DNA of 64,000 nt from Reyranella massiliensis 521. Its GTDB lineage: Bacteria > Pseudomonadota > Alphaproteobacteria > Reyranellales > Reyranellaceae. Of the stretch, positions 19,743-32,947 are shown piece by piece. The translations under genes and the position numbers were made by a program. Under the pieces are notes generated by a model that did not search any database, was not told the origin of the DNA, and was given only the letters and a program-made list of their open reading frames with translations. The stretch spans positions 1-64,000 of the forward strand of contig CAMAYC010000002.1 in assembly GCA_945862125.1 (NCBI GenBank), read 5' to 3'. Position 1 is the first letter of the stretch, and each line of letters starts with the position of its first letter.

Positions 19743-20356
19743 TGAACCAGCCTCTGCAGGAACTCGGCGATCACATCGTCCAGGCGACAGCTGGAGCGGT
19801 GACCGGCTGCAACGTCCGTCTCGGCGAACTGATGCTAGAGTGCCCGGCCGGCAAGCTGTTGGGTTTGCTCACGTTCCTGCGCGACGATCCGAAGTGTCTG
19901 TTCAAGCAGCTGATAGACATCTGTGGCGTCGACTGGCCCGAGCGAGAGAAGCGCTTCGATGTCGTCTACAATCTGCTCAGCCTGAAGAACAACCAGCGCA
20001 TCCGCATAAAGGTAATGACCGACGAATCGACGCCGGTACCGTCGGCTGCGCCGGTCTACAGCGCTGCCGGCTGGTTCGAGCGCGAGACCTACGATCTCTA
20101 CGGCGTGTGGTTTGCCGATCACCCCGACCTGCGGCGGATTCTCACCGACTACGGGTTCGAGGGGCATCCGCTGCGCAAGGATTTCCCGCTCACCGGCTTC
20201 GTCGAGCTGCGCTGGGACGATGTGCAGAAGCGCGTGGTCTACGAGCCGGTGAAGCTGACGCAGGAGTTCCGCCGCTTCGACTTCCTCAGCCCATGGGAAG
20301 GCGCGCAGACCTTGCCGGGTGACGAAAAGGCCCAACCCGAGGTCAAGACGAGCTGA
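19742..20356 (+). CDS. nuoC: NADH-quinone oxidoreductase subunit C
   Basis: [46 protein letters not shown]. Confidence 0.97.
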   Translation: MNQPLQELGDHIVQATAGAVTGCNVRLGELMLECPAGKLLGLLTFLRDDPKCLFKQLIDICGVDWPEREKRFDVVYNLLSLKNNQRIRIKVMTDESTPVPSAAPVYSAAGWFERETYDLYGVWFADHPDLRRILTDYGFEGHPLRKDFPLTGFVELRWDDVQKRVVYEPVKLTQEFRRFDFLSPWEGAQTLPGDEKAQPEVKTS

Positions 20357-20357
20357 C

Positions 20358-21542
20358 ATGTCCGACGTCGAGATCAAGACCCTGACGATGAACTTCGGGC
20401 CGCAACACCCGGCGGCCCACGGCGTGTTGCGCCTGGTCGTCGAGATGGACGGCGAGATCGTCGAACGCTGCGATCCCCACATCGGCCTGCTGCATCGCGG
20501 TACCGAGAAGCTGATCGAGTACAAGAGCTACCTGCAGGCAGTGCCGTACTTCGACCGGCTCGACTACGTCTCGCCGATGAACCAGGAGCATGCCTATGCG
20601 CTGGCGGTGGAGAAACTGCTGGGCATCACGGCGCCGGAGCGTGGCCAGTACATCCGTGTGCTGTTCGCGGAGATCACGCGTATCCTGAATCATCTGCTGA
20701 ACGTCACGACGTTTGCGATGGACACCGGCGCGCTTACACCGCCGCTGTGGGGCTTCGAGCAGCGCGAGCTGCTTATGGAGTATTATGAGCAGGTGAGCGG
20801 CTCGCGCATGCATGCGGCCTACTTTCGGCCGGGTGGCGTTCACCAGGATCTGCCCGACGGAATGCTCGATTCGATGGATGGCTGGATCAAGCAGTTCTTC
20901 CCGTTCCTGAAGGACATCGAGAAGCTGCTGAACGACAACCGAATCTTCCGCCAGCGCACAGTCGACATCGGTGTCGTGTCGGCCGAGCAGGCGCTCGACT
21001 GGGGATTCTCCGGACCGCTGATCCGTGCCTCGGGCATACCTTGGGATCTGCGCAAGTCGCAGCCTTACGATGTCTACGACCGCATGGACTTCGACATTCC
21101 GCTCGGCAAGACGGGCGATTGTTTTGCGCGTTACCTCGTGCGCATCGAGGAAATGTACCAGAGCGTGCGCATCATGGAGCAGTGTATTGCGGCACTGCGC
21201 AAGGTGGGCGGCCCGGTGCGAGTCGACGATCGCAAGCTGTCGCCTCCTCGTCGCGGCGAGATGAAGGGGTCGATGGAAGCGCTGATCCATCACTTCAAGC
21301 TCTACACCGAAGGCTACAAGGTGCCGGCCGGAGAAACCTATACGGCTGTCGAGGCGCCAAAGGGCGAGTTCGGCGTCTACCTTGTGTCCGACGGCACCAA
21401 CAAGCCCTATCGCTGCAAGATACGGGCACCGGGATTTCCGCACTTGCAGGCGCTCGAGATGATGACGAAGGGCCACCAACTCGCCGACATGTCGGCGAAC
21501 ATCGGCTCGCTCGACATCGTGTTCGGCGAGATCGACCGCTAG
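20358..21542 (+). CDS. nuoD: NADH-quinone oxidoreductase subunit D
   Basis: [24 protein letters not shown]...[30 protein letters not shown]. Confidence 0.98.
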   Translation: MSDVEIKTLTMNFGPQHPAAHGVLRLVVEMDGEIVERCDPHIGLLHRGTEKLIEYKSYLQAVPYFDRLDYVSPMNQEHAYALAVEKLLGITAPERGQYIRVLFAEITRILNHLLNVTTFAMDTGALTPPLWGFEQRELLMEYYEQVSGSRMHAAYFRPGGVHQDLPDGMLDSMDGWIKQFFPFLKDIEKLLNDNRIFRQRTVDIGVVSAEQALDWGFSGPLIRASGIPWDLRKSQPYDVYDRMDFDIPLGKTGDCFARYLVRIEEMYQSVRIMEQCIAALRKVGGPVRVDDRKLSPPRRGEMKGSMEALIHHFKLYTEGYKVPAGETYTAVEAPKGEFGVYLVSDGTNKPYRCKIRAPGFPHLQALEMMTKGHQLADMSANIGSLDIVFGEIDR

Positions 21543-21553
21543 GAGACGACGAG

Positions 21554-22135
21554 ATGGCGATGATCACCGCCGATCCCAAGGATGTGCCGAAGGTCGAGCA
21601 TTTCGCCTTCACGCCTGAATCCCTGGCCAAGGCGAAGGCCCTGATGGCCAACTATCCGCCCGGCCGCCAGGCCAGCGCCGTGATCGCCGTGCTGGACATC
21701 GCGCAGCGCCAGCAGGGTTGGCTGCCGCGGGTGGCGATGGACGAGGTCGCCAAGCTGCTCGATATGGCGCCGATACGGGTCTACGAGATCGCGACCTTCT
21801 ACACGATGTTTCAGCTCAAGCCGCGCGGGAAGTACCTGCTGCAGATCTGCACCACGACGCCGTGCTGGCTGCGCGGCTCGGATGCGGTGATGAAGGCCTG
21901 CCAGCATGCGGCCGACGGCGAGACCTTCAGTGTGCAGGAAGTCGAGTGCCTCGGCGGCTGCGTGAACGCGCCGGTCGTCCAGATCAACGACGATTTCTTC
22001 GAGGATCTCGATGAGGCCTCGATCAACAAGGTGCTCGACGCGTTCAGGCGCGGCGAAACGCCGAAGGCCGGCCCACAGGTCGACCGGCAGACATCGGCGC
22101 CGGTTGGTGGCGCCACGACGCTGAGGAGCGAGTAG
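21554..22135 (+). CDS. nuoE: NADH-quinone oxidoreductase subunit E
   Basis: [19 protein letters not shown]-type [2Fe-2S] thioredoxin-like motif and [10 protein letters not shown]. Confidence 0.96.
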   Translation: MAMITADPKDVPKVEHFAFTPESLAKAKALMANYPPGRQASAVIAVLDIAQRQQGWLPRVAMDEVAKLLDMAPIRVYEIATFYTMFQLKPRGKYLLQICTTTPCWLRGSDAVMKACQHAADGETFSVQEVECLGGCVNAPVVQINDDFFEDLDEASINKVLDAFRRGETPKAGPQVDRQTSAPVGGATTLRSE

Positions 22136-22139
22136 GGCG

Positions 22140-23423
22140 ATGCTCAGCGACAAGGACCGCATTTTCACCAATCTCTATGGCGCCCATGACTGGCATCTGG
22201 CCGGCGCACGGGCGCGCGGCGCCTGGGACAATACCAAGGCCATCCTCGACAAAGGTCCCGACGGCATCATTGATGAGATGAAGAAGTCTGGCCTGCGCGG
22301 CCGCGGCGGCGCCGGATTCCCGACCGGTCTCAAATGGTCCTTCATGCCCAAGGAAGTGAAGGACCGTCCTCACTACCTGATCGTGAACGCCGACGAGTCG
22401 GAGCCGGGTACCTGCAAGGACCGCGATATCCTGCGTCATGACCCGCATCTCTTCATCGAGGGCTGCCTGGTCGCAGGTTTCGCCATGCGAGCGAACGCCG
22501 GCTACATCTACGTGCGCGGCGAATTCTACAATGAGGCCCAGAACCTCTTGGTTGCCATCCGCGAGGCTTATGAAGCAGGTCTGCTCGGAAAGAACGCCTG
22601 TGGTTCGGGCTGGGACTTCGACCTCTACGTCCACCGCGGTGCCGGGGCCTACATCTGCGGCGAGGAAACCGCGCTGCTGGAAAGCCTCGAAGGCAAGAAG
22701 GGCATGCCGCGGCTAAAACCGCCGTTCCCGGCCGGTTCGGGTCTCTATGGCTGCCCTTCGACGGTGAACAATGTCGAGTCGATCGCCGTGGCGCCCACCA
22801 TCCTGCGCCGTGGGGCGGCATGGTTCGCCGGTATTGGCCGGCCGAACAACACCGGCACCAAGCTGTTCTGCATCTCGGGGCATGTGAACAAGCCCTGCAA
22901 TGTCGAAGAAGAAATGGGCATCCCGTTGCGCGAGCTGATCGATCGTCATGCGGGCGGTGTGCGCGGCGGATGGGACAACCTGCTGGCGGTGATCCCCGGC
23001 GGCGCCTCGGTGCCCCTGCTGCCCAAGTCGATTTGCGACACCGTCCTGATGGATTTCGACTCGTTGCGCGATCAGAAGTCGGGCCTCGGCACGGCGGCCG
23101 TCATCGTCATGGACAAGTCGACCGATATCGTTAAGGCGATCGCGCGGCTCAGCTACTTCTACAAGCACGAGAGTTGCGGCCAGTGCACGCCCTGCCGCGA
23201 AGGTACCGGCTGGATGTGGCGCGTCATGGAACGCATGGTGACGGGCAATGCGCGCCTGGAAGAGATCGACGCGCTCGAGGATGTGACCAAGCAGGTTGAG
23301 GGCCATACGATCTGCGCCCTGGGCGATGCCGCAGCGTGGCCGATCCAGGGGCTGATCCGCCATTTCCGGCCCGAAATGGAGCGCCGCATCCGCGCGCGCA
23401 CCGAAAAACTGGCGGCCGAGTAG
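22140..23423 (+). CDS. nuoF: NADH-quinone oxidoreductase subunit F
   Basis: [37 protein letters not shown]. Confidence 0.98.
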   Translation: MLSDKDRIFTNLYGAHDWHLAGARARGAWDNTKAILDKGPDGIIDEMKKSGLRGRGGAGFPTGLKWSFMPKEVKDRPHYLIVNADESEPGTCKDRDILRHDPHLFIEGCLVAGFAMRANAGYIYVRGEFYNEAQNLLVAIREAYEAGLLGKNACGSGWDFDLYVHRGAGAYICGEETALLESLEGKKGMPRLKPPFPAGSGLYGCPSTVNNVESIAVAPTILRRGAAWFAGIGRPNNTGTKLFCISGHVNKPCNVEEEMGIPLRELIDRHAGGVRGGWDNLLAVIPGGASVPLLPKSICDTVLMDFDSLRDQKSGLGTAAVIVMDKSTDIVKAIARLSYFYKHESCGQCTPCREGTGWMWRVMERMVTGNARLEEIDALEDVTKQVEGHTICALGDAAAWPIQGLIRHFRPEMERRIRARTEKLAAE

Positions 23424-23439
23424 GGGCGGGGAGCAGGCA

Positions 23440-25488
23440 ATGCCCAAGGTCAAAATCGACGGCGTCGAACTCGAGGTGCCGGCCGGCATCACGGTCCTGC
23501 AGGCCTGTGAACTGGCGGGCGTCGAGATCCCGCGCTTCTGCTACCACGAACGACTGTCGATCGCCGGCAATTGCCGCATGTGCCTTGTCGAGGTGAAGCC
23601 CGGGCCGCCCAAGCCGCAGGCAAGCTGCGCACTGCCAGTTGCTGACAAGCAGGAGATTTTCACGACGACGTCGACGGTCAAGAAAGCGCGCAACGGTGTG
23701 ATGGAATTCCTGCTGATCAACCATCCGCTCGATTGCCCGATCTGCGACCAGGGCGGCGAGTGCGATCTGCAGGACCAGGCGATGGGCTACGGCTTCGACC
23801 GCAGTCGCTTCCATGAGAACAAGCGTGCCGTGCCTGACAAGGAATTGGGTCCGCTGGTTAAGACCTCGATGAATCGTTGCATTCACTGCACGCGCTGCAT
23901 CCGTTTCGCGACCGAGGTCGCGGGTGTAGAAGAGTTGGGCGCCACGGGTCGCGGCGAGAGCATGGAAGTCACGACTTACGTCGAGCATGCGCTCAGCACC
24001 GAGTTGTCCGGCAATCTGGTCGATCTTTGCCCGGTCGGTGCCTTGACCTCCAAGCCCTATGCCTTCGAAGCCCGCTCGTGGGAACTCAGCAAGACTGAAT
24101 CGATCGACGTGATGGACGGGCTCGGCGCCAACATCCGCATCGACACGCGCGGCGCGCAGGTGATGCGCGTGCTGCCGCGTCTCAACGACGATGTGAACGA
24201 AGAGTGGATCTCCGACAAAACGCGGCACGCCCTCGATGGGCTGCGTCATCAGCGCCTGGACCGGCCGTACGTGCGGCGCGGCGGCAAGCTGGTCGAGGCG
24301 ACGTGGGATCAGGCGTTCGGCGCGATCGAGGCCAAGTTGAAGGGGCTGGACGGTGCCAAGGTCGCCGCAATCACTGGCGATCAGTGCGACGCCGAAGCAA
24401 TGGTGGCGCTCAAGGATTTGATGAAGGCGCTGGGATCCCCCAACATCGACTGCCGCCAGGATGGTGCAAAGCTAGACGGACCTCGCGGCAGCTACATCTT
24501 CAATCCGGGTGTCCACGGTATCGATTCCGCCGATGCGATCCTGCTGATCGGCACCAATCCACGCTGGGAATCGCCAGTCCTGAATGCGCGGCTGCGCAAG
24601 CGCTATCTGTCGGGGCAATGCACCTTTGCCAGTGTCGGCCCCACCGTGGACCACACCTATCCAGTCGAGCGCCTGGGCGCTGGACCCGCCACGCTGCGCG
24701 ACCTCGCTGAAGGCAAGCTCGACTTCTCCGAGAAATTGAAGGCCGCGAAGCACCCGCTGATCATCATCGGTATGGGCGCTCTGGCGCGTGACGACGGCGC
24801 CGCCATCCTGGCGCTGGCCCGCGATCTCACCGAGAAACTGAACGCCGTTCGCGCTGACTGGAATGGCTTCGCCGTGCTCCACACGACGGCGGCGCGCGTC
24901 GGCGGCCTCGATCTCGGCCTGGTGCCGGGAGAAGGCGGCCGCGACGTCGAGGGTATCCTGGCCGGCTGCGAGAAGCGCGAGATCGAGCTGGTCTATCTTC
25001 TGGCCGCGGACGAGATAGACACCAAGCGGCTCGGCAAGGCCTTCGTGGTCTATCAAGGCCACCATGGCGATACGGGCGCACATCGCGCCGATGTCGTCCT
25101 GCCGGGGGCCGCCTATACCGAGAAACCCGGAACCTATGTGAATACCGAAGGCCGCGTGCAGCTGGGCCAACGCGCCGGCTATCCGCCGGGCGACGCCCGA
25201 GAGGATTGGGCGATCCTGCGCGCGCTTTCGGAGCGTTTAGGCAAGACGCTGCCCTACGACACGCTCGACCAGGTTCGAGCCCGCCTCGTTGCGGTGAACA
25301 AGACCTTTGCGGCGATCGACCAGCAGGCGGCGGGTACGTGGGGTATCTTCGGCAAGGCGGGCGCCTTGACCGATCAGCCGTTCGTTTCGCCAATCGTCAA
25401 CTTCTACATGACCTGCCCGATCAGCCGTGCGTCCAAGACGATGGCCGAGTGCATGGCCTCGCGCGCCCAACTCATGGCGGCGGAGTAG
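23440..25488 (+). CDS. nuoG: NADH-quinone oxidoreductase subunit G
   Basis: FCYHERLSIAGNCRMCLVEV; DCPICDQGGECDLQDQAM; MNRCIHCTRCIRF. Confidence 0.98.
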   Translation: MPKVKIDGVELEVPAGITVLQACELAGVEIPRFCYHERLSIAGNCRMCLVEVKPGPPKPQASCALPVADKQEIFTTTSTVKKARNGVMEFLLINHPLDCPICDQGGECDLQDQAMGYGFDRSRFHENKRAVPDKELGPLVKTSMNRCIHCTRCIRFATEVAGVEELGATGRGESMEVTTYVEHALSTELSGNLVDLCPVGALTSKPYAFEARSWELSKTESIDVMDGLGANIRIDTRGAQVMRVLPRLNDDVNEEWISDKTRHALDGLRHQRLDRPYVRRGGKLVEATWDQAFGAIEAKLKGLDGAKVAAITGDQCDAEAMVALKDLMKALGSPNIDCRQDGAKLDGPRGSYIFNPGVHGIDSADAILLIGTNPRWESPVLNARLRKRYLSGQCTFASVGPTVDHTYPVERLGAGPATLRDLAEGKLDFSEKLKAAKHPLIIIGMGALARDDGAAILALARDLTEKLNAVRADWNGFAVLHTTAARVGGLDLGLVPGEGGRDVEGILAGCEKREIELVYLLAADEIDTKRLGKAFVVYQGHHGDTGAHRADVVLPGAAYTEKPGTYVNTEGRVQLGQRAGYPPGDAREDWAILRALSERLGKTLPYDTLDQVRARLVAVNKTFAAIDQQAAGTWGIFGKAGALTDQPFVSPIVNFYMTCPISRASKTMAECMASRAQLMAAE

Positions 25489-25491
25489 GGA

Positions 25492-26529
25492 ATGAGCGCC
25501 GATCTGATCCATTTCTTCACCGTCAACTGGCTGGGCCAGGCCATCGTCATCTTGGCCCAGTGTCTGGCTGTTACGGTGCCGTTGCTGGTTTCCGTCGCCT
25601 ACATGACTTACGTCGACCGCAAGGTGTGGGCCTCGATCCAGCTCCGCCGCGGTCCAAATGTTGTTGGCCCGTTCGGCCTCCTGCAGCCCTTCGCCGACGG
25701 TTTGAAGCTGGTGCTGAAGGAAACCATCGTTCCGTCCAGTGCCAATGCGATTCTGTTCATCATAGCGCCGATGATCACCTTCATGACGGCGCTGGTGGCC
25801 TGGGCGGTGGTGCCGTTCGACGATGGCTGGGTCATTGCCAACATCAATGTCGGAATTCTCTACCTTTTCGCCATCTCTTCGCTCGGCGTGTACGGCATCA
25901 TCATCGCCGGCTGGGCGTCGAACTCGAAGTACGCCTTCCTGGGTGCGCTGCGCTCGGCGGCGCAGATGGTGTCCTATGAAGTCTCGATCGGCTTTGTGCT
26001 GATCACTGTCCTGCTCTGCGTCGGCTCGCTCAACCTGTCCGACGTGGTGCTCGCCCAGTCCGGTGGGTTTTGGCACTGGTTCTTCCTGCCGCTGCTGCCG
26101 ATGTTCGTGATCTTCTTCGTGTCGGCCCTGGCGGAAACCAACCGCACGCCCTTCGATCTGCCGATGTCCGAGGCCGAGCTCGTGGCGGGATTCCACACCG
26201 AATACTCGGCGATGACGTTCGGCCTGTTCTTCCTCGGCGAATACGCCAACATGATCCTGCTGTCGGCGCTCGGGGCCATTCTATTCCTCGGCGGCTGGAT
26301 GTCGCCGATCCCATATGCGCCCTTCACCTACGTACCGGGCGTCGTCTGGTTCGCCCTCAAGATCGCGTTCCTGCTGTTCGTCTTTAGCTGGACCAAGGGC
26401 ACGCTGCCTCGCTACCGCTACGACCAGCTGATGCGTCTGGGCTGGAAAGTGTTCCTGCCGGTCTCGCTGGGCTGGGTCGTCCTCACCGCCGCCGTGCTGC
26501 AGTTCGGCGGCTGGGTTCCGAAGCCTTAG
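25492..26529 (+). CDS. nuoH: NADH-quinone oxidoreductase subunit H
   Basis: [59 protein letters not shown]. Confidence 0.98.
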   Translation: MSADLIHFFTVNWLGQAIVILAQCLAVTVPLLVSVAYMTYVDRKVWASIQLRRGPNVVGPFGLLQPFADGLKLVLKETIVPSSANAILFIIAPMITFMTALVAWAVVPFDDGWVIANINVGILYLFAISSLGVYGIIIAGWASNSKYAFLGALRSAAQMVSYEVSIGFVLITVLLCVGSLNLSDVVLAQSGGFWHWFFLPLLPMFVIFFVSALAETNRTPFDLPMSEAELVAGFHTEYSAMTFGLFFLGEYANMILLSALGAILFLGGWMSPIPYAPFTYVPGVVWFALKIAFLLFVFSWTKGTLPRYRYDQLMRLGWKVFLPVSLGWVVLTAAVLQFGGWVPKP

Positions 26530-26541
26530 GGAGATCGCACA

Positions 26542-27030
26542 ATGGCCTCTCTGGACCGCACCGCGCGCGCCTTCCTGCTGACCGAACTGGTCACCGGCTT
26601 TGCGCTGACGCTGAAGTACATGTTCAAGCCCAAGGTGACGGTGAACTATCCGCATGAAAAGGGGCCGCTTAGCCCGCGGTTTCGCGGCGAGCACGCGCTG
26701 CGTCGCTATCCCAACGGGGAGGAACGCTGCATCGCCTGCAAGCTGTGCGAGGCGATCTGTCCGGCCCAGGCGATCACCATCGAGGCCGAGCCGCGTGACG
26801 ACGGTAGCCGGCGCACCACGCGCTACGACATCGATATGACGAAGTGCATCTACTGCGGCTTCTGCCAGGAAGCCTGCCCTGTCGATGCCATCGTCGAGGG
26901 GCCGAATTTCGAATTTTCGACCGAGACCCGCGAGGAGCTGATGTACAACAAGGACAAGTTGCTCGCGAATGGCGACCGCTGGGAGAGCCTGATCGCGGCC
27001 AATCTCCACGCTGACGCCGCGTATCGCTGA
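26542..27030 (+). CDS. nuoI: NADH-quinone oxidoreductase subunit I
   Basis: Two 4Fe-4S motifs: [17 protein letters not shown] and [17 protein letters not shown]. Confidence 0.98.
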   Translation: MASLDRTARAFLLTELVTGFALTLKYMFKPKVTVNYPHEKGPLSPRFRGEHALRRYPNGEERCIACKLCEAICPAQAITIEAEPRDDGSRRTTRYDIDMTKCIYCGFCQEACPVDAIVEGPNFEFSTETREELMYNKDKLLANGDRWESLIAANLHADAAYR

Positions 27031-27054
27031 GCGGCAGGCGGGGGAGAGAGAACA

Positions 27055-27669
27055 ATGCTGCTTCAGGCTCTGGCCTTCTACGTCTTCGCGGCGGTGGTCG
27101 TCGCATCGGGCGCGATGGTCGTGGTCTCGCGCAACCCGGTCTATTCGGTGTTGTTCCTGATCCTTGCCTTCTTCAATGCTGCAGCGCTGTTCCTGCTGAT
27201 CGGCGCCGAGTTCATCGCGATGATCTTGGTCATCGTCTATGTCGGCGCGGTTGCGGTGCTGTTCCTGTTTGTTGTGATGATGCTCGACATCAACCTCGTC
27301 GAGATTCGCGAGGGCTTCCTCAAATACCTGCCGGTCGGCGCCATGATCGGCGTTGTGTTGCTGGCCGAAATCCTGCTTGCGCTGGGTGTTCTGGGGGCCG
27401 GCTCGACCACGATGGCGGCCTTGAACAAGCAGGGTGCCCAAGTGCTCGCCATCGACAATACGCGGGCGATAGGCCGGGTGCTCTACACCCAGTACTTCTA
27501 TCTCTTCCAGGTGGCGGGTCTTGTCCTGCTGGTGGCCATGATCGGCGCCATTGTGCTGACGCTGCGTACTCGTCCGGGCGTGCGTCGCCAGAATATCGGC
27601 GACCAGATCAACCGGACCAAGGAACAGTCGATGACCGTGGTCAAGGTGCCGACCAGGGGAGGCGTGTGA
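27055..27669 (+). CDS. nuoJ: NADH-quinone oxidoreductase subunit J
   Basis: [53 protein letters not shown]. Confidence 0.97.
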   Translation: MLLQALAFYVFAAVVVASGAMVVVSRNPVYSVLFLILAFFNAAALFLLIGAEFIAMILVIVYVGAVAVLFLFVVMMLDINLVEIREGFLKYLPVGAMIGVVLLAEILLALGVLGAGSTTMAALNKQGAQVLAIDNTRAIGRVLYTQYFYLFQVAGLVLLVAMIGAIVLTLRTRPGVRRQNIGDQINRTKEQSMTVVKVPTRGGV

Positions 27670-27977
27670 TGTCCATTGGGCTGGGTCACTACCTTACGGT
27701 CTCCTCGGTGCTGTTCACGCTGGGTATCCTGGGCATCTTCCTAAATCGCAAGAACGTCATCGTCATCCTGATGTGCGTCGAGCTTATGTTGCTTGCAGTG
27801 AATATCAATCTCGTCGCCTTCTCCATCTTCGAGGGCAACGTCGTCGGCCAGATCTTCGCGATGTTGGTGCTGACAGTGGCGGCGGCGGAGGCTGCCATCG
27901 GGCTCGCCATCCTGGTGGTCTATTTCCGCAACCGTGGAACGATCGCCGTCGAAGACATCAACGAGATGAAGGGCTAG
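27669..27977 (+). CDS. nuoK: NADH-quinone oxidoreductase subunit K
   Basis: [43 protein letters not shown]. Confidence 0.97.
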   Translation: MSIGLGHYLTVSSVLFTLGILGIFLNRKNVIVILMCVELMLLAVNINLVAFSIFEGNVVGQIFAMLVLTVAAAEAAIGLAILVVYFRNRGTIAVEDINEMKG

Positions 27978-27992
27978 GGGCTCGCACTCACC

Positions 27993-29966
27993 ATGGACCT
28001 AGCCGTCAAGCTCATCGTCTTCCTGCCGCTGCTCGCCGCGGCGATCGCCGGCCTTTTCTGCCGCGTGATCGGCGATCGGCCCGCACAGATCGTCACCACC
28101 GCGGCGCTGCTCGTCGCGGCGGCGTTGTCGATTTTCGTGTTCATCCGCATCGGCTTCGGGCCGGAAAGCGGAAAGCTGATCGTGGTCAAGCTCTTCACCT
28201 GGATCGGCTCGGGAACGTTCGATGTCGACTGGGCTCTGCGCGTCGACACGCTGACGGCGGTCATGCTGATCGTCGTCACCGTCGTGTCATCGATGGTGCA
28301 TGTCTATTCGATCGGTTACATGGCCGAGGACACCAGCATCGCGCGCTTCATGTCTTATCTCAGCCTGTTCACCTTTTTCATGCTGATGCTGGTCACGTCG
28401 GACAATCTTGTTCAGCTGTTCTTCGGCTGGGAAGGCGTGGGCCTTGCGTCCTATCTGCTGATCGGCTTCTGGTACGACAAGCCCTCGGCCAATGCAGCGG
28501 CCATGAAGGCGTTCATCGTCAATCGTGTCGGCGACTTCGGCTTCGCGCTTGGCATCTTCGCAGTCTGGATGCTGAGCGGCTCGGTGAACTTCGCCGACAT
28601 CTTCGCCAAGGGGCCGGAAATGGCCCAGATGCGTATTCAATTCCTCGGCATGGACCTGCCGGCGCTGGAGACGGCGTGCCTGCTGCTGTTCGTCGGCGCC
28701 ATGGGCAAATCGGCCCAGCTCGGACTGCACACCTGGCTGCCGGACGCCATGGAAGGCCCGACGCCGGTATCCGCGCTGATCCATGCCGCCACCATGGTGA
28801 CTGCCGGCGTGTTCATGGTCTGCCGGCTGTCGCCGCTGTTCGAACTGGCGCCTGTCGCGCTGCAAGTGGTCACGCTGGTCGGCGCGGCAACGGCCTTCTT
28901 TGCAGCCACGGTCGGCCTCACCCAGTTCGATATCAAGCGGGTGGTCGCCTATTCGACCTGTAGCCAGCTCGGCTACATGTTCTTCGCTTGCGGCGTCGGC
29001 GCGTATTCGGCGGCGATGTTCCATCTCATGACCCACGCCTTCTTCAAGGCCTTGCTGTTCCTGGGCTCCGGTTCGGTCATCACCTGCCTGCATCACGAGC
29101 AGGACATGCGGAAGATGGGCGGCGTGAAGGAGAAGGCGCCGCGGACCTTCGTGGTCATGTGGATCGGCACCCTGGCGTTGTCGGGCATCGGCATTCCGTT
29201 CCTGCTCGGCAACGGCGTCGGCTTCGCCGGCTTCTATTCCAAGGACATCATGCTGGAATCGGCCTTCGGCGTGCACACGACGGTGGGCCTCATCGCCTTC
29301 TGGCTGGGCGTCATCGCCGCGTTCATGACGGCGTTCTACTCGACACGCCTGATGTTCCTGACGTTCTACGGCAAGTACCGGGGTGACCATCACACCTGGG
29401 ATCATGCCCACGAGTCGCCCCTCGTCATGATGATCCCGCTCTATGTGCTGGCGATCGGCGCCGCGCTGTCGGGCTATGTCGCCTACGACTGGTTCGTCGG
29501 TCATGACTGGAAGAGCTTCTGGGGCCAGTCGATCGCGCTCAAGTCGACCGAGGAAGTGCTGCATCACGCCCACGAAGTGCCGCTGTGGGTGAAGTTGATT
29601 CCGTTGGTCTTCGCACTCGCAGGCATCGCACTCAGCTACTATTACTACATCGTAAAGACGGACCTGCCGGCCCGCACGGTCAAGGCATTCCCAGGCATCC
29701 ATGCGCTGTTCTTCAACAAGTGGTACTTCGACGAGATCTACGACGCGATCTTCGTCCGGCCGTCGCTCGCGATCGGCCGCGCCTTGTGGAAGAAGGGCGA
29801 CGGCGCACTGATTGACGGGCTCGGCCCCGACAACATCGCCGCGCGGGCGCAGGACATGGCGGGCGTACTGAGCCGCTTCCAGAGCGGCTACCTCTACCAC
29901 TATGCCTTCGTGATGCTGGTCGGCGTGGCAGGTCTCGTCACGTACTTCATGCTGGCGGTGGGGTAG
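27993..29966 (+). CDS. nuoL: NADH-quinone oxidoreductase subunit L
   Basis: [42 protein letters not shown]; 657 aa. Confidence 0.98.
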   Translation: MDLAVKLIVFLPLLAAAIAGLFCRVIGDRPAQIVTTAALLVAAALSIFVFIRIGFGPESGKLIVVKLFTWIGSGTFDVDWALRVDTLTAVMLIVVTVVSSMVHVYSIGYMAEDTSIARFMSYLSLFTFFMLMLVTSDNLVQLFFGWEGVGLASYLLIGFWYDKPSANAAAMKAFIVNRVGDFGFALGIFAVWMLSGSVNFADIFAKGPEMAQMRIQFLGMDLPALETACLLLFVGAMGKSAQLGLHTWLPDAMEGPTPVSALIHAATMVTAGVFMVCRLSPLFELAPVALQVVTLVGAATAFFAATVGLTQFDIKRVVAYSTCSQLGYMFFACGVGAYSAAMFHLMTHAFFKALLFLGSGSVITCLHHEQDMRKMGGVKEKAPRTFVVMWIGTLALSGIGIPFLLGNGVGFAGFYSKDIMLESAFGVHTTVGLIAFWLGVIAAFMTAFYSTRLMFLTFYGKYRGDHHTWDHAHESPLVMMIPLYVLAIGAALSGYVAYDWFVGHDWKSFWGQSIALKSTEEVLHHAHEVPLWVKLIPLVFALAGIALSYYYYIVKTDLPARTVKAFPGIHALFFNKWYFDEIYDAIFVRPSLAIGRALWKKGDGALIDGLGPDNIAARAQDMAGVLSRFQSGYLYHYAFVMLVGVAGLVTYFMLAVG

Positions 29967-29970
29967 GGCG

Positions 29971-31485
29971 ATGTCGAGCTGGCCGATCCTCTCCCTCGTC
30001 ACGTTCCTGCCGCTGGTGGGCGCATTCTTCTGTCTGATCGTCAACGGTCCCAAGGAAGCTGTCGATCGTAACTGCCGCAGCGCCGCGCTGATTACTTCAC
30101 TGGTGACGTTCGCGATCTCGCTGGTTCTCTGGATCCGCTTCGACGCCACCAAGGCGGGCTACCAGTTCGAAGAGAAATTCGATTGGGTACCTGCACTCGG
30201 CATCGGCTATCACATGGGCATCGACGGCATCTCGCTGTTCTTCGTGCTGCTGTCGACCTTGCTGACGCCGATCTGCATCCTGGCGAGCTGGGAGTCGGTC
30301 CATACCCGCGTCAAGGAATACATGGTTGCGTTCCTTGTGCTCGAGACCTTCATGGTCGGCATGTTCTGCGCCCTCGACCTCGCCTTGTTCTACATCTTCT
30401 TCGAAGGCGTGCTGATTCCGATGTTCCTGATCATCGGTGTCTGGGGTGGCAAGCGGCGCGTCTACGCGGCCTTCAAGTTCTTCCTCTACACACTGCTGGG
30501 TTCGGTCCTGATGCTGCTGGCGATCATCGCCATCTACTGGCAGGTCGGCACCACGGACCTGCCGACCGCGGTGGAGAAGCTCGACCTGCCCTTCACCTGG
30601 CAGTGCTGGCTGTGGCTCGCCTTCTTTGCGTCCTTCGCGGTCAAGGTGCCGATGTGGCCGGTCCACACCTGGCTGCCAGATGCCCATGTCGAGGCCCCGA
30701 CGGCCGGCTCGGTGATCCTGGCCGGCGTGCTGCTGAAGATGGGAGGGTACGGCTTCCTGCGGTTCTCTATTCCGCTGCTGCCGGAAGCGACGCAGTACTT
30801 CGCGCCGCTCGTCTTCGGGCTCAGCATCGTGGCCATTATCTACACGTCCCTCGTCGCCCTTGTGCAGGAGGACATGAAGAAGCTGATCGCCTATTCGTCG
30901 ATCGCCCACATGGGCTTCGTGACGATCGGCGCCTTCATCCTGAACATGCAGAGCGTTCAGGGGTCGATCTTCCAGATGCTGAGCCACGGCATCGTCTCGG
31001 CCGCGCTCTTCCTCTGCGTCGGTGTCGTCTACGACCGCATGCATACCCGCGAAATCGCGGCCTATGGCGGCCTGGTTCACCGGATGCCGCGGTATGCCTT
31101 CACGTTCCTGTTCTTCACCCTGGCGAGCGTCGGCTTGCCCGGCCTGTCGGGTTTCGTTGGCGAATTCCTGGTCCTGGTCGGCACGTTCAAGGCCAACACC
31201 TGGGTGGCCTTCCTGGCCACGACCGGCATCATCCTGGGAGCGGCCTACGCGCTCTGGCTCTATCGCAAGGTGGTCTTTGGCGAACTTACCAAGGACTCGC
31301 TGAAGGGCATCCTCGACATGAACCGCCGCGAGATCGCGCTGTTCCTGCCGCTGATCCTGATCACGCTTTGGATGGGTATCTATCCCAGCTCTTTCCTCGA
31401 TCCGATGGCGCCGGCGGTCGACAAGCTGATTGGCGATTATCAGGCCGCCCTGAAGCTCGCCCGCACAGCGGCGTTGGTGCCGTGA
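29971..31485 (+). CDS. nuoM: NADH-quinone oxidoreductase subunit M
   Basis: [51 protein letters not shown]. Confidence 0.98.
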   Translation: MSSWPILSLVTFLPLVGAFFCLIVNGPKEAVDRNCRSAALITSLVTFAISLVLWIRFDATKAGYQFEEKFDWVPALGIGYHMGIDGISLFFVLLSTLLTPICILASWESVHTRVKEYMVAFLVLETFMVGMFCALDLALFYIFFEGVLIPMFLIIGVWGGKRRVYAAFKFFLYTLLGSVLMLLAIIAIYWQVGTTDLPTAVEKLDLPFTWQCWLWLAFFASFAVKVPMWPVHTWLPDAHVEAPTAGSVILAGVLLKMGGYGFLRFSIPLLPEATQYFAPLVFGLSIVAIIYTSLVALVQEDMKKLIAYSSIAHMGFVTIGAFILNMQSVQGSIFQMLSHGIVSAALFLCVGVVYDRMHTREIAAYGGLVHRMPRYAFTFLFFTLASVGLPGLSGFVGEFLVLVGTFKANTWVAFLATTGIILGAAYALWLYRKVVFGELTKDSLKGILDMNRREIALFLPLILITLWMGIYPSSFLDPMAPAVDKLIGDYQAALKLARTAALVP

Positions 31486-31498
31486 GCGGCCCGGAGTG

Positions 31499-32947
31499 AT
31501 GAACATGGTTGTCGGTCTGGAATCCTGGACGCTGGCACGGCCGGAGATTTTCCTCGCGGCGGCGACGCTGCTGTTGCTGGTCTACGGCGTGGTGAAGGGC
31601 GAGAGGTCGACCCCCGTCGTATCGGTGGCGACGTCGGTCGTCCTGCTGGTGACGGCGGTGCTGCTTTTCGCCCCGTATCGTGAGGGAACGGCTTTCGCCT
31701 CGCTCTTCATTGTCGACCGCTTGACGGCCACGATGAAGGCCATGGTGCTGATCGGTGCTGCGGTCGCGGTCCTGCTGTCGCGCGCCTATTTCGAGCAGGT
31801 CAAGGCATGGCGTTTCGAGTATCCGGTGCTGGTCGCGTTGGCGACGCTCGGCATGATGCTCATGATTTCGGCCAACGATCTCATGTCTCTCTACGTTGGC
31901 CTCGAACTGCAGTCCCTGGCGCTCTACGTCATCGCAGCCTTCCAGCGCGACAATCTTCGTTCGACCGAAGCTGGCGTGAAGTACTTTGTCCTGGGTTCGG
32001 TGGCCTCCGGCATGCTGCTGTTCGGCGCCTCCCTGATCTACGGCTTCTGCGGCGGCACGGCGTTCGTGCAGATTTCTCGGGCACTGCTCGATGGGCGGGC
32101 TGCCGAGTTCGGCACCATCGTGGGCCTGGTGTTCGTGGTCGCGGGCCTCGCCTTCAAGGTGTCGGCCGTGCCGTTCCACATGTGGACGCCCGACGTCTAT
32201 GAAGGCTCGCCGACGCCGGTGACGGCGCTGTTTGCCGTGGCGCCCAAGATCGCGGCCATCTCGCTGATGGTCTCCGTCCTGATGGGACCATTCAAGCCGC
32301 TTTTCATGCAGTGGCAGCAGATCATCGTTGTAGCTTCGGTGCTGTCTATGGCGCTGGGCGCCTTTGCGGCACTTCGCCAGCCGAACATCAAGCGACTGAT
32401 GGCTTATTCGTCGATCGGCAACGTGGGTTACGTGCTGCTGGGACTGGCGAGCGGCAGCGAGAAGGGGATCCAGGCGATCGTCTTCTATCTCGCCATCTAC
32501 ATGGTCATGACCTTGGGCGTGTTCGCCACGATCCTGATGATGAAGCGCCGCGGGATCATGGTCGAGAACGTCTCCGACCTCGCGGGCCTGGCCAAGAGCC
32601 AGCCGATGATGGCCTTCGCCATGCTGCTGTTCATGTTCTCGCTGGCCGGCATTCCGCCGCTCGCGGGCTTCTGGGGCAAGCTCTACATCTTCATGGCGGC
32701 AGTGGAAGCCAAGCTCTTCATTCCCGCGGTGCTGGGTGTGCTCGCGTCCGTCGTGGCGTCCTACTACTACCTGCGCATCGTCAAGGTGATGTACTTCGAC
32801 GAGGAAGCCGACTCCCTCGATCGCACGCCGTTCGGCGTCTATCGCGTGGTGGCGTTTGTGGCTGCCATTCTGGTGACGGTATTCTCGCTGGCACCCCAGC
32901 CGCTCAGCCTGATTGCGGCGGCGGCGGCAAAAGGCCTATTCCCGTGA
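31499..32947 (+). CDS. nuoN: NADH-quinone oxidoreductase subunit N
   Basis: SANDLMSLYVGLELQSLALYVIAAFQRDNLRSTEAGVKYFVLGS. Confidence 0.97.
   Translation: MNMVVGLESWTLARPEIFLAAATLLLLVYGVVKGERSTPVVSVATSVVLLVTAVLLFAPYREGTAFASLFIVDRLTATMKAMVLIGAAVAVLLSRAYFEQVKAWRFEYPVLVALATLGMMLMISANDLMSLYVGLELQSLALYVIAAFQRDNLRSTEAGVKYFVLGSVASGMLLFGASLIYGFCGGTAFVQISRALLDGRAAEFGTIVGLVFVVAGLAFKVSAVPFHMWTPDVYEGSPTPVTALFAVAPKIAAISLMVSVLMGPFKPLFMQWQQIIVVASVLSMALGAFAALRQPNIKRLMAYSSIGNVGYVLLGLASGSEKGIQAIVFYLAIYMVMTLGVFATILMMKRRGIMVENVSDLAGLAKSQPMMAFAMLLFMFSLAGIPPLAGFWGKLYIFMAAVEAKLFIPAVLGVLASVVASYYYLRIVKVMYFDEEADSLDRTPFGVYRVVAFVAAILVTVFSLAPQPLSLIAAAAAKGLFP

Noticed and set aside
28287-30152. 621-aa minus-strand ORF
   Set aside because: Shadow ORF antisense to nuoL/nuoM; His/Arg/Gln-rich composition typical of high-GC antisense frames.
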